DNA of 62,276 bases, from NCBI GenBank assembly GCA_900542185.1, contig UQMZ01000021.1, positions 1 through 62,276 of the forward strand. The letters are read 5' to 3'. The position numbers and the translations under genes are program-made. The DNA is from an uncultured Bacteroidales bacterium. Lineage in GTDB: Bacteria > Bacteroidota > Bacteroidia > Bacteroidales > Muribaculaceae. Positions 36,909 to 46,103 of the stretch are shown one piece after another. Position 1 is the first letter of the stretch, and every line of letters begins with the position of its first letter. The notes under the pieces were generated by a model that did not search any database, had not been told where the DNA came from, and was given only the letters and a program-made list of their open reading frames with translations.

Positions 36909-37175
36909 ATGGATACTAAGAAACTGATTGAGGATATCACCGATGCCGTGAAGACATACATAGCCGACGAGGAAATGTATGACGACAACACGCAGGTGGT
37001 GATCAATCCCGCCGACGGCGTGGTGTCGCTGGAAACCGACGACACGGAGGACGACCTCGACGAGAGTCTGGACCGTTACGACGTGATGGACCTGCTCCGC
37101 ATGGATGCCGACGGACATTGGACTCCCGATGCCGACGCCATCCGCACGGCGGCCGAACAGACAGTGCCCGATTGA
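36909..37175 (+). CDS. Small acidic hypothetical protein
   Basis: The 88-residue protein is strongly acidic, with runs such as DDTEDDLDESLDRYD in the middle, and has no signal peptide or membrane helix. The N-terminal MDTKKLIEDITDAVKTYIADEE is helical. I recognise no domain. It starts 12 bases after the Bax-inhibitor-1 gene and ends at a terminator, so it is the last gene of the argS transcript. Codon use fits its neighbours, which supports a real gene. Confidence 0.72.
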   Translation: MDTKKLIEDITDAVKTYIADEEMYDDNTQVVINPADGVVSLETDDTEDDLDESLDRYDVMDLLRMDADGHWTPDADAIRTAAEQTVPD

Positions 37176-37205
37176 TTCGGACAATAGTCTAAAATATTCA
37201 TTTAT

Positions 37206-37240
37206 GTCCCTGACAGTCAGTTTAGACTTCAGGGACTTTT
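37206..37240 (+). terminator. Terminator of the argS operon
   Basis: GTCCCTGA (37206-37213) pairs with TCAGGGAC (37229-37236) and TTTT follows. The loop holds CAGTCAG and TTTAGACT. Confidence 0.8.
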
Positions 37241-37259
37241 CTTATTTAAAAAAACTTAT

Positions 37260-37267
37260 TAATTTTG
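37260..37267 (+). promoter_or_regulatory. -7 element upstream of the GH51-GH43 gene
   Basis: TAATTTTG matches the -7 consensus. The expected -33 position is only T-rich, so the promoter may need an activator. The leader to ATG 37341 is about 65 bases. Confidence 0.5.
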
Positions 37268-37340
37268 CGTCACAAACGTGTAGCGGAGTGATCCGCGCTT
37301 AATTTCACTATACTATCATACAATCTTAAAAACCTGAATC

Positions 37341-40300
37341 ATGAGACAGTCAATCGGCATGTTCCTGTGCGGACTGCTGCTGGCAGGCGCGTCAAGCGCG
37401 ACGGCCGCCGTGGAATTCGGCATCGATGCCTCGCATCGCGGACCGGAAATAGGCAAGCTCCACTACGGAATATTTTTCGAGGAAATCAATCATGCGGGCG
37501 ACGGCGGCATATATGCCGAACTGGTGCGCAACCGCAGTTTCGAAGACAACACGGGCAATCCCGACGGATGGAGCAAGACAGCGGGCGTGACATGGAAACT
37601 GGTCACTGACAACCTGTTGAACTCCGCACAGGGGCAGGCTCTGGACGTGACGTTCGGCGCGGCGGGCGACGCCGTGACCAACGAGGGCTTCTGGGGCATG
37701 AACTGCGAGGCGGGCAAATCCTACAGGTTCAGCTTCTGGGCCCGTTCAGACAAGGGTTATGACGGCAATCTTACCGCTGAAATGGTGTCGCACGACGGCA
37801 AACCTCTGGGCAATGCCACCGTAGCGGTGAAAGCCGGCAAGGACTGGACCAAATATACGGCTACAATACAGCCTACCGGCTCGGACCCAAACGCTTCGCT
37901 GAAGATTTCGGCGGGTAAAGCCGGGAACCTGACCCTCGACATGGTGAGCCTGTTCCCGCCCACATTCAAGGACCGCGAGAACGGATGCCGTCCCGACCTG
38001 GCGCAAATGCTGGCCGACATGCACCCGGCCTTCATGCGTTTCCCCGGCGGATGCTACATCGAAGGCACGCACCAGAACGGCGTGACCAACCGCTTCGAAT
38101 GGAAGAAGACCATCGGGCCGGTGGAGACCCGACCGGGACACCGTAACGTCAACTGGAACTACCGCGTCAGCGACGGACTCGGATTCCACGAGATGCTTCA
38201 GCTGAGCGAGGATCTCGGCGCCGAACCGCTGTTTGTGGTCAACATCGGCCTGGGCCACGGATGGAGCGTTCCTTACAACAGCATCGACGAATACATACAG
38301 GAGGCCCTGGACGCCCTGGAATACTGCAACGGCGACGTCACGACCCGGTGGGGCGCCGTGCGCGCCGCCAACGGACATCCCGAGCCCTTCAACCTGCGCC
38401 TCATCGAAGTGGGCAACGAGAACTACCAGGCCGACGCCAACCAGCAGAGCGACCATTACGCCGAACGCTACATACAGTTCTACAACGCCATCAAGGCGGC
38501 ATATCCGGAGGCTATCGTGATCGGCAACGTGGAATCGTGGGGCACCGACACGCCATCATGGCGCAACGAGCACCCCGTGGATGCCGTCGACGAGCATTAT
38601 TACCGCAATCCCTCGTGGTTCGCCGCCAACTATAACAAATACGACAGCTATTCGCGCCAGGGTCCGAAGGTATATGCCGGCGAATATGCCGTGACATCCG
38701 ATTTCGGCACCAACGGTACGCTGCGCGCCGCATTGGGCGAGGCCATCTATATGCTCGGCATGGAGAACAACTCCGACGTCTGCATCATGAACAGCTACGC
38801 TCCGATATTCGTGAACGAGAACGACCAGTGCTGGCGTCCCGACATGATTCGTTTCAATTCAAGCGAATCGTACGGCACGCCCTCCTATTATGTCCAGAAA
38901 CTGTTCGCCAACAACGTCGGCTCGCGCAATGTGAAATGGACCGAGACCGGCAACACCCAGAATGCCGGCAACAAGGTGGGCTTCTCCACATGGAAGTCCA
39001 CGGCGGAGTTCGACAACGTCCGCGTCAGCGACACCGACGGCAACCCGGTCTGGAGCGAGGACTTCACTACGGCACCGGCAGGATGGACCATGCCTTCGGG
39101 ATGGAGCGTTACGGACGGTGTGCTGCGCATGACCGACGGCTCGGCCGAGGGCCTGATAGCGGCAAGCGCAAAGGACGCCCCGGATAATTTCATATTTGAA
39201 TTCGATGCCAAAAAGACGGGCGGCGACGAGGGATTCCTCGTGGCATTCAACTACGGCGGTCCCGGCGACTATATATGGTGGAACCTGGGAGGCTGGAGCA
39301 ATACCCGCCATGCCGTAGAGATCTCGCGCAACGGCAGCAAGTCAAGCTACGGTAGCACCAACGGAACCATCGAGACCAACCATCTGTATCACGGCCGAAT
39401 CGTGCTGAGCGGCACTTCGCTGAGATGTTACCTGGACAATGTGCTGATTCACGATATAGAAATCCCCGCCGACCGCAAGATTTATATGTCGGCCAACCTG
39501 AGCGACGACGAGAAGACCCTCTATGTCAAGACCGTTAACATGAACAAGGGAGACGTGCCCGTGTCGCTGAACCTGATCAACGGCAAATTCGTGTCGGGCG
39601 AACTTACAGTAATGGCCAACACCGATTCCGAAGCCGAGAACTCCGTGGACAACCAGAACAATGTGGTGCCTGTACAGGGCAGCGTGACCGTGACCGCCGG
39701 CAAAGCCGACTTCACCGCACCCGCCAATTCGATGTGCATACTGAAATTCACTGTAAGCGATGTGGTCAGCATGAAGGGAAAGCCCCTGTCGGAAGCTGCC
39801 CTGGCCGAAATCAACGCATCGCTGGGTGGTCTGCGTCAGCGCCTGGCCAACCTGCGCGCCGGCGCCCAGCTACCCACGCAGCTTGACAACGCCGCCACAA
39901 TCGAATGGAGCCTTTCGGCCGACGCCGATCCGAACGCTACCCTCTCGACTTCGGCATGGACTACCACGCTGGACGTGACGGCCGTTGAAAACCGCGACGC
40001 CAAGCGCACAGCCGGCACATTGACGGCCAATGTCACCGCGGCCGACGGCTCGACAGGCACCTTGTCATTCCCCGTCACCGTGGCTCCGCTCGACGACGCC
40101 TACGGCTATCTGTATTGCTACATGAACAGCGGAAAGGAAATAACCAACTATGCTCTTGGCACAAAGGAGGACAAGGGACGCGTGTTCAACCAGCTTAACG
40201 ACGGCAAGGAGATATTCGACACCGAAGCCCTGTGCGGCATCGAGCATGGATCGCGCGACGCGTATATGCAGAAGGGACAGCGCGACCATGAATGGTTCAT

Positions 40301-41921
40301 GACCGTGACCGACATGTGCAACGCCAAGTCAAAGGTATGGAACAACTACGGCATCGACCTGCTCCGCAGCAACGACCTGATTCATTGGGGAAGCACCGTG
40401 TTCGATTTCCGTCAGGGCAAGAAGATATTCTCCGACCCCGACGCGGTGACCGACCTATACAAAACCGATGCCGAATATGCTAAAATCCGTCGTGTATGGG
40501 CACCGCAGTTCATCTGGGATCCCGCGGCGTTCAACGGCCAGGGCGGATACTTGGTATACTATTCGGTGCTTTCCGACAATGCCGGCGACAACCACGACCG
40601 CATAGTCTACTCGTATGCCGACAAGGATTTCAAGACCCTTACGCAGCCGCGCATATTCCACGACCCGGGCTATTCCGTAATCGACGGCGACATAGTATAT
40701 AACGACTATGACAACAAGTATCATCTGTGGATCAAGCATGAGGGCGCTTCAGGCACCGAGCGCGGCATCTGGCACCTGACATCCGACCGTCTCGTGGGCG
40801 ACGACTGGACATACGTGGACCACAACGGCAACGAGGGCAGCGAGAACGTTGAGGGCTCATCGGCCATACGACGCATCAACGAGGACGACATGAACATCTA
40901 CTACATGCGTTACAGCGGCGGCTCACACTATAAGGCATGCACCGCCGACCACCTCGGCACCAACGTCAAGCCCTCGAGCGACTTAGGAGGCACCGGCGCG
41001 TTCCAGCACGGTTCCGTGCTGTACGTCAACGAGGCTGAATACACGTTGCTGACCAACTGGGACGAACTGCTGAAGCAGATGGAATGGGCGCAGGCAACGG
41101 AATCGCCCATATTCAAGGATGCCCTCGCCCAAGCCGACGCGGCGCTGAAGGTTCAGGGATTCGACGCCCTGTCGAAAGCCATCGCCGAGGCTCTTGACGC
41201 CATGATGAAGGCTCGCGAGACATATATGAAGGACATCGTGGACAATGCCAAAGACGGCGACATAACCTCGCTGATCGTGAACCCCGACTTCAACGGCAAC
41301 AACGGACGCGGCTGGAGCGGAACCGGGTTCACCGCCACCAACAAGGGAGTGGCCGAGTTCTACAACACCACATTCGACGCATATCAGGAACTTCCCTACA
41401 TGCCGGCCGGCGAATACACGCTGACATGCTCCGGTTTCTACCGCAACGGCGGCAAAGAGGCCTACAGCCTGCACACCGCCGGCACCGAGGCCCTGCTGGC
41501 CGAGGTCTATATGAACGAGACCGGCACGCCGTTCATGTCGCTGTTCAGCGCCGACAAATATACGAACTCCCCCTACACCTTTCCCGACGACGTCACCACG
41601 GCCAACAACGCCTTCAACACCGACGGCAGCTACGCCGGCAACACAGTGAAGCTGACACTTGACAAGACATCCACCCTGCGCCTGGGCGTACGCAAGTCGG
41701 TTCACTGCGACCGCGACTGGACCTGTTTCGACAATTTCAGGCTAACGTACACTCCTGACCGTAGCGGCATGACCGGCATCGTCACCGACAGCAACGCCCC
41801 CGTCAACGTCTATAGTCTTGAAGGCATGCTTCTGCGCCGGGACGTCCGTCGCGCCGACGCCACCGCCGGCCTCGCCCCCGGCCTCTACATAGTAGGAAAG
41901 GATAAAGTGCTGGTAAGGTAA
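37341..41921 (+). CDS. Secreted GH51-GH43 fusion, arabinofuranosidase type
   Basis: The 1526-residue protein has a signal peptide (about 1-22) and a GH51 N-terminus with an embedded carbohydrate-binding-like beta domain (about 60-210). Next is the GH51 barrel, with acid/base E360 (GNEN) and nucleophile E448 (YAGEYAV). A LamG-like insert follows at about 535-705, then a beta linker and a GH43-type module (about 920-1246) with GSRDAYMQKG, VWAPQFIWDP and ENVEG. A small helical bundle precedes a beta domain (about 1320-1470) and a C-terminal sorting-like tail (YSLEGMLLRRD...APGLYIVG). Both catalytic families release arabinose. Two such domains in one chain suggest cooperative attack on branched arabinan or arabinoxylan. 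No SusC/D is adjacent. Confidence 0.9.
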   Translation: MRQSIGMFLCGLLLAGASSATAAVEFGIDASHRGPEIGKLHYGIFFEEINHAGDGGIYAELVRNRSFEDNTGNPDGWSKTAGVTWKLVTDNLLNSAQGQALDVTFGAAGDAVTNEGFWGMNCEAGKSYRFSFWARSDKGYDGNLTAEMVSHDGKPLGNATVAVKAGKDWTKYTATIQPTGSDPNASLKISAGKAGNLTLDMVSLFPPTFKDRENGCRPDLAQMLADMHPAFMRFPGGCYIEGTHQNGVTNRFEWKKTIGPVETRPGHRNVNWNYRVSDGLGFHEMLQLSEDLGAEPLFVVNIGLGHGWSVPYNSIDEYIQEALDALEYCNGDVTTRWGAVRAANGHPEPFNLRLIEVGNENYQADANQQSDHYAERYIQFYNAIKAAYPEAIVIGNVESWGTDTPSWRNEHPVDAVDEHYYRNPSWFAANYNKYDSYSRQGPKVYAGEYAVTSDFGTNGTLRAALGEAIYMLGMENNSDVCIMNSYAPIFVNENDQCWRPDMIRFNSSESYGTPSYYVQKLFANNVGSRNVKWTETGNTQNAGNKVGFSTWKSTAEFDNVRVSDTDGNPVWSEDFTTAPAGWTMPSGWSVTDGVLRMTDGSAEGLIAASAKDAPDNFIFEFDAKKTGGDEGFLVAFNYGGPGDYIWWNLGGWSNTRHAVEISRNGSKSSYGSTNGTIETNHLYHGRIVLSGTSLRCYLDNVLIHDIEIPADRKIYMSANLSDDEKTLYVKTVNMNKGDVPVSLNLINGKFVSGELTVMANTDSEAENSVDNQNNVVPVQGSVTVTAGKADFTAPANSMCILKFTVSDVVSMKGKPLSEAALAEINASLGGLRQRLANLRAGAQLPTQLDNAATIEWSLSADADPNATLSTSAWTTTLDVTAVENRDAKRTAGTLTANVTAADGSTGTLSFPVTVAPLDDAYGYLYCYMNSGKEITNYALGTKEDKGRVFNQLNDGKEIFDTEALCGIEHGSRDAYMQKGQRDHEWFMTVTDMCNAKSKVWNNYGIDLLRSNDLIHWGSTVFDFRQGKKIFSDPDAVTDLYKTDAEYAKIRRVWAPQFIWDPAAFNGQGGYLVYYSVLSDNAGDNHDRIVYSYADKDFKTLTQPRIFHDPGYSVIDGDIVYNDYDNKYHLWIKHEGASGTERGIWHLTSDRLVGDDWTYVDHNGNEGSENVEGSSAIRRINEDDMNIYYMRYSGGSHYKACTADHLGTNVKPSSDLGGTGAFQHGSVLYVNEAEYTLLTNWDELLKQMEWAQATESPIFKDALAQADAALKVQGFDALSKAIAEALDAMMKARETYMKDIVDNAKDGDITSLIVNPDFNGNNGRGWSGTGFTATNKGVAEFYNTTFDAYQELPYMPAGEYTLTCSGFYRNGGKEAYSLHTAGTEALLAEVYMNETGTPFMSLFSADKYTNSPYTFPDDVTTANNAFNTDGSYAGNTVKLTLDKTSTLRLGVRKSVHCDRDWTCFDNFRLTYTPDRSGMTGIVTDSNAPVNVYSLEGMLLRRDVRRADATAGLAPGLYIVGKDKVLVR

Positions 41922-42002
41922 AACACGGAGGCCCGGCTTAAGCCGGGCGCCGGAACCAACCCTCACGGCTGAGCCAAAGCTAATTCAAACTTATTAAACC
42001 GC

Positions 42003-42041
42003 AATAAAAAAGCCTGCCGGGATTCGGCAGGCTTTTTTTAT
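42003..42041. terminator. Bidirectional terminator between the GH51-GH43 gene and pnp
   Basis: AATAAAAAAGCCTGCCG and CGGCAGGCTTTTTTTATT pair across GGATT. A- and T-runs on the two sides serve both converging genes. Confidence 0.92.
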
Positions 42042-42056
42042 TGCTTAAGTTGGGAT

Positions 42057-44390
42057 TTAATCCTCGTTGTTGTTCTTGTCGCGGGGTGTGAAAGTGCGCT
42101 GGGGACGGGGTCCGCGGTCGCCTCGGTCGTTGCGGGGTCCACGGTCACCGCGGTCGCCGCGGGGTGCGCGGTCGCCGTTGCGCTGCGGGCGGGGTCCGCG
42201 GTCGCCACCTTCGCGACGGGGACGTGCCTCGCGCTCAACGTAACCTTCGGGCTTCGGAGTCAGCACGCGGGTCGACAGACGGTATTTGCCGGTCTTCTTG
42301 TCGATCTCTATCAGCTTCACCTGGATCTTGTCGCCTTCCTTCAGGCCGCTGTTCTCCATCGAGTCGAGACGGTCCCACGAGATCTCGGAGATATGCAGCA
42401 GGCCGTCGCGGCCGGGCATGAACTCAACGAACGCTCCGAAGTCGAGGATGGAACGGACCGTTCCGTCGTAAACCTCGCCCTCCTCGGGCTGTGCCACGAT
42501 AGCCTTGATCTTGGCAAGGGCGGCGTCGATGCTGGCCTTGTCCTTCGAGGCGATCTCCACATGGCCCAGGCCGGTGTTCTCGTCCTCGTCGATGCTGATG
42601 GTGGTGCCGGTTTCCTCCTGGATGCCCTGGATCACCTTACCCTGCGGGCCGATAACGGCACCGATCATCTCCTTCGGTATATCCAGAGTGACCAGACGGG
42701 GTACGTGGGGCTTGTAGTCCTCGCGGGCCTCGGGGATGGTGTCGTGGATTATGTTGAGGATGTGCATACGGCCGTCGCGGGCCTGGTTCAGTGCCTTCTC
42801 CAGCACCTCGTAGCTCAGTCCGTCGCACTTGATATCCATCTGGGTGGCGGTGATACCCTTCTCGGTACCGGTTACCTTGAAGTCCATGTCGCCGAGGTGG
42901 TCCTCGTCACCGAGGATGTCGCTCAGGATGGCATATTTCACGTTGCCGGGATCGGAGATCAGACCCATCGCCACGCCGGCTACGGGACGCTTCATCTTGA
43001 CGCCGGCATCGAGCAGCGACAGCGTGCCGCCGCATACCGTGGCCATGGACGAGCTGCCGTTAGACTCCAGAATATCGCTGACGATGCGGCAGGTGTAGGG
43101 GAAGTTGTCGGGGAACATGCGCTTCAGTGCGCGGTGTGCCAGGTTGCCGTGACCGATCTCACGACGTCCCACGCCACGCTGTGCCTTGGCCTCGCCTGTG
43201 GAGAAGGGAGGGAAGTTATAGTGCAGCAGGAAGCGTTCCTTGCTCTGGTCCAGCACATTGTCCACAATCTTCTCGTCGAGCGTGGTGCCGAGGGTGGTTG
43301 TCACCAGGGCCTGGGTCTCGCCACGGGTGAAGATGGCGGCTCCGTGAGGGCCGGGCAGATAGTCCACCTCGCACCAGATGGGACGGATCTCGTTGGTCTT
43401 GCGGCCGTCGAGACGGATGCCTTCGTCCAGAACGCAGCGGCGCATTGCCTCCTTCTCCACGTCGTGGTAGTAACGCTTCACCATAGCGATGCGCTGATCC
43501 TCGTTGTAGAGGGCCAGCTGCTCCTCGGTCATCTCGGGGAGGTTGGCAATGTACTCGTCGCGAATGGCGTCGAACGAGTCCATGCGCCAGTGCTTGTCGG
43601 CGCTGCCGGTCTTGGCGATGGCGTATGCCTTGTCGTAGCACTTCTCGCGAACGTCGGCGCGCAGTGCCTCGTCGTTTATTTCGTGGTTGTATTCGCGCTT
43701 GGTCTCCTTGCCGGCCTCTTTCTCCAGCTCCATCACGACCTTGCACTGCTTCTTGATCTCCTCGTGAGCCACCTTCAGGGCTTCGAGCAGCTCGGCCTCG
43801 CTGGCCTCGTCAAGCTCGCCCTCCACCATCATGATGTTGTCGTAGGTGGCGCCTACCATCAGCTCGATGTCTGACTTGGCTATCTGGTCGAAGGTGGGGT
43901 TGATCACCCATTCGCCGTCGACGCGGGCCACACGCACCTCGGAGATAGGGCCGTTGAAGGGGATGTCGCTCACAGCCAGGGCTGCCGATGCGGCCAGACC
44001 TGCCAGTGCGTCGGGAGCGTCGTTCTCGTCGGCCGAGAACAGCGTCACGTTCACAAACGTCTCTGCATGATAGTTGTCGGGGAAAAGAGGACGCAGCACG
44101 CGGTCTACAAGACGGGAAGTCAGAATCTCGTAGTCGTTGCTACGGCCTTCCCTCTTAAGGAATCCACCGGGATAACGTCCGATGGATGCGTATTTTTCTT
44201 TGTACTCTACAGTCAGGGGCATGAAGTCCACGCCCTCGCCGGCCTCGCGGGCCGAACATACGGTTGCAAGCAACATCGTGTTGCCCATGCGCAACTCTAC
44301 AGCACCGTCGGCCTGCTTGGCCAGCTTCCCGGTCTCCAGCGTGATCTCACGCCCGTCGGGCAGCTTGATGCTCTTCTTGATTGGATTCAT
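42057..44390 (-). CDS. pnp: Polynucleotide phosphorylase
   Basis: The 777-residue protein has two RNase PH-like halves with the central alpha domain. The second half has RGVGRREIGHGNLAHRAL and DILGDEDHLGDMDFKVTGT. A KH domain (IGAVIGPQGKVIQGIQEETG) and an S1 domain (YDGTVRSILDFGAFVEFMPG) follow. It degrades RNA from the 3' end with phosphate. After about residue 715 comes a long Arg/Gly/Asp/Pro-rich tail, absent from E. coli PNPase and probably disordered and RNA-binding. A promoter lies about 180 bases upstream on the minus strand. Confidence 0.97.
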   Translation of the reverse strand: MNPIKKSIKLPDGREITLETGKLAKQADGAVELRMGNTMLLATVCSAREAGEGVDFMPLTVEYKEKYASIGRYPGGFLKREGRSNDYEILTSRLVDRVLRPLFPDNYHAETFVNVTLFSADENDAPDALAGLAASAALAVSDIPFNGPISEVRVARVDGEWVINPTFDQIAKSDIELMVGATYDNIMMVEGELDEASEAELLEALKVAHEEIKKQCKVVMELEKEAGKETKREYNHEINDEALRADVREKCYDKAYAIAKTGSADKHWRMDSFDAIRDEYIANLPEMTEEQLALYNEDQRIAMVKRYYHDVEKEAMRRCVLDEGIRLDGRKTNEIRPIWCEVDYLPGPHGAAIFTRGETQALVTTTLGTTLDEKIVDNVLDQSKERFLLHYNFPPFSTGEAKAQRGVGRREIGHGNLAHRALKRMFPDNFPYTCRIVSDILESNGSSSMATVCGGTLSLLDAGVKMKRPVAGVAMGLISDPGNVKYAILSDILGDEDHLGDMDFKVTGTEKGITATQMDIKCDGLSYEVLEKALNQARDGRMHILNIIHDTIPEAREDYKPHVPRLVTLDIPKEMIGAVIGPQGKVIQGIQEETGTTISIDEDENTGLGHVEIASKDKASIDAALAKIKAIVAQPEEGEVYDGTVRSILDFGAFVEFMPGRDGLLHISEISWDRLDSMENSGLKEGDKIQVKLIEIDKKTGKYRLSTRVLTPKPEGYVEREARPRREGGDRGPRPQRNGDRAPRGDRGDRGPRNDRGDRGPRPQRTFTPRDKNNNED

Positions 44391-44569
44391 AAATCTTTAT
44401 TGTTTCGCTATTCGTTAATCTCGTCGGAATTTGACGCGGGATGCCCGCGCCATGCATCGCACTCATCGTCATTGTCCTATCTCTCTCATTTTGACAGAAT
44501 AGCAAGCCGAATGAGTTCTTCAATCTTACACATTTCGTGCCAATCAGCCACTTTTTGTGCAAAACTCCG

Positions 44570-44577
44570 CAAAGTTA
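44570..44577 (-). promoter_or_regulatory. -7 element upstream of pnp
   Basis: The minus strand reads TAACTTTG. The leader to the pnp ATG is about 175 bases and contains AAGCGAATAGAA-type AT-rich stretches but no structure I can name. In E. coli the pnp leader is the site of RNase III autoregulation. Confidence 0.5.
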
Positions 44578-44602
44578 ACAAAAATTCCTTATTTTCGCAA
44601 AC

Positions 44603-44634
44603 TTTGGTTTTTTATCGGATTTATGCTAACTTTG
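44603..44634 (+). promoter_or_regulatory. Promoter of the thioredoxin-fold lipoprotein gene
   Basis: TTTG at 44603-44606 and TAACTTTG at 44627-44634 are 20 bases apart. The leader to ATG 44674 is about 33 bases. It is divergent from the pnp promoter and the two -7 elements are about 50 bases apart. Confidence 0.75.
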
Positions 44635-44673
44635 TGGTGACTAACCAAAATTGGCATTTATTCCCGAATCACA

Positions 44674-45759
44674 ATGAAAACAAGATACATCATTGCGGCC
44701 GCCGGCATTGCGTTGCTGATGACGGCGTGCGACAACAATCCTAAGTTCAAGATAGAAGGCGAGGTTTACGGAGGCGAGGGCAAGACCCTGATTCTGGCCA
44801 AGCCGGACTTCGCGGGCCGGTGGACCGTGCTCGACTCGGTCCGGGTGGGCAAAAACGGTGACTTCTCGCTGAAATACGAGGCTCCGGCCAGCCCGGAGAT
44901 CTATCGTCTGACCCTGGGCGAGAACTCCATTTACTTCCCCGTCGACTCGGTGGAGACCGTGCGCATCGAGACCAGCGCCGACAAATACGGCAGCGACTTC
45001 AAGCTGTCGGGCACTCCGCAGGCCGAACGCCTCGACGCCTTCGAGAAGGAGGTGATGAAGTATGCGGCTTCCGACCCAAAGGACGCCGAGGGCTTCAAGC
45101 GTCAGATTTATTCCAAATACATCATGGACAGCCAGGGGTCCATCCTGAGCTATTACGTGCTGACCAAGATAGTGGACGACAAACCGCTGTTCGACCCCGC
45201 CGACCATGACGACGCCAAATATTATGCGGCCGTGGCCACGCAGTTCGAGCAGTACCGCCCGAGCGACCCCCACGGCAAGATGGTGCGCGACGCCGCACTG
45301 AATGCCCTGAAGCAGCGCAACACCGCCCAGGGCAAGCGCAAGGTGATAAGCGCGCCGGAACTCAAGGTGCTGGACATCGAGCTTCCCAACGAGAAGGAGC
45401 AGAACGTGAAGCTGTCGGACCTGGTGGGCAAAGGCAAGCCCGTGGTGGTGGTGTTCGCCATGATGAACATGGAGGAATCGCCGGCGTTCAACCGCGAGCT
45501 GGCGCAGATATATCAGCGCAAGGGGGGCGCGGTGCAGTTCTATCACATCAGCTTCGACGCCGACCAGTACGCATGGCGAGAGGCAGCGCGCAACCTGCCC
45601 TGGATCACTGTGGTGGATCCCACCGGCGCCCACTCCAACTCCCTGCGCGACTACAACGTGGGCCAGCTCCCGGCATTCTTTATCTATGACGCCGCCGGCG
45701 ACCTGCGCGACCGTGCCCAGACCCTCGACGAGCTGAACAAGAAATTAGCATCCTATTGA
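44674..45759 (+). CDS. Thioredoxin-fold lipoprotein lacking CXXC
   Basis: The 361-residue protein has a lipobox (LLMTAC, C19) and an N-terminal DUF4369-type beta domain (about 25-115). A helical linker and a C-terminal AhpC/TSA-like thioredoxin fold follow (about 235-361). Where redox members have WCxxC, this one reads VVVFAMMNMEESPAF, with no cysteines, so disulfide chemistry by the usual mechanism is not possible. The cis-proline region (GQLPAFFIYD) is kept. The protein is probably a structural or binding member of the Bacteroidota thiol-disulfide family. It overlaps the next gene closely, so it is co-transcribed with the SUI1 gene. Confidence 0.82.
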   Translation: MKTRYIIAAAGIALLMTACDNNPKFKIEGEVYGGEGKTLILAKPDFAGRWTVLDSVRVGKNGDFSLKYEAPASPEIYRLTLGENSIYFPVDSVETVRIETSADKYGSDFKLSGTPQAERLDAFEKEVMKYAASDPKDAEGFKRQIYSKYIMDSQGSILSYYVLTKIVDDKPLFDPADHDDAKYYAAVATQFEQYRPSDPHGKMVRDAALNALKQRNTAQGKRKVISAPELKVLDIELPNEKEQNVKLSDLVGKGKPVVVVFAMMNMEESPAFNRELAQIYQRKGGAVQFYHISFDADQYAWREAARNLPWITVVDPTGAHSNSLRDYNVGQLPAFFIYDAAGDLRDRAQTLDELNKKLASY

Positions 45760-45761
45760 TC

Positions 45762-46103
45762 ATGGACTGGAAAGACGCCTTGGGGTCACTGCTTCAGGAG
45801 GGCAACCTGCCCGAAGGAGAACCGGACGCTCCCGAAACCGAAGCTGCGCCTGCCGACTCAAAGATGGTGCAGAAAACTCCCGTGCATGTCCTGATAGAGA
45901 AAAAGGGACGTGCCGGAAAGACCGCCACCATCGTGGAGGGATTCGACTGCCCGGACGAGACGCTGCAGGAAGTGGCGCGCCAACTGAAACGCCGGCTCGG
46001 CGTGGGCGGCTCCGCCCGTGGCGGCGAGATTCTGATTCAGGGCAATATGCTGGCCAAAGTCAAGGAGGCCCTGATTGACATGGGCTATAAAGTCAAGGGG
46101 TAA
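45762..46103 (+). CDS. SUI1/YciH family translation factor
   Basis: The 113-residue protein has an acidic N-terminal tail (about 1-40) and a SUI1 fold (VHVLIEKKGRAGKTATIVEGFD, LKRRLGVGGSARGGEILIQG). Relatives of eIF1 in bacteria, such as E. coli YciH, influence start-site fidelity or stress translation. I use ATG 45762; the TTG at 45756 overlaps the previous stop and would add two residues. Its stop overlaps the next gene's ATG at 46103. Confidence 0.87.
   Translation: MDWKDALGSLLQEGNLPEGEPDAPETEAAPADSKMVQKTPVHVLIEKKGRAGKTATIVEGFDCPDETLQEVARQLKRRLGVGGSARGGEILIQGNMLAKVKEALIDMGYKVKG

Noticed and set aside
42393..43874. A 493-codon plus-strand frame opposite pnp
   Set aside because: The real gene is PNPase on the minus strand. 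The opposite frame is repetitive His/Val/Leu sequence without domains.
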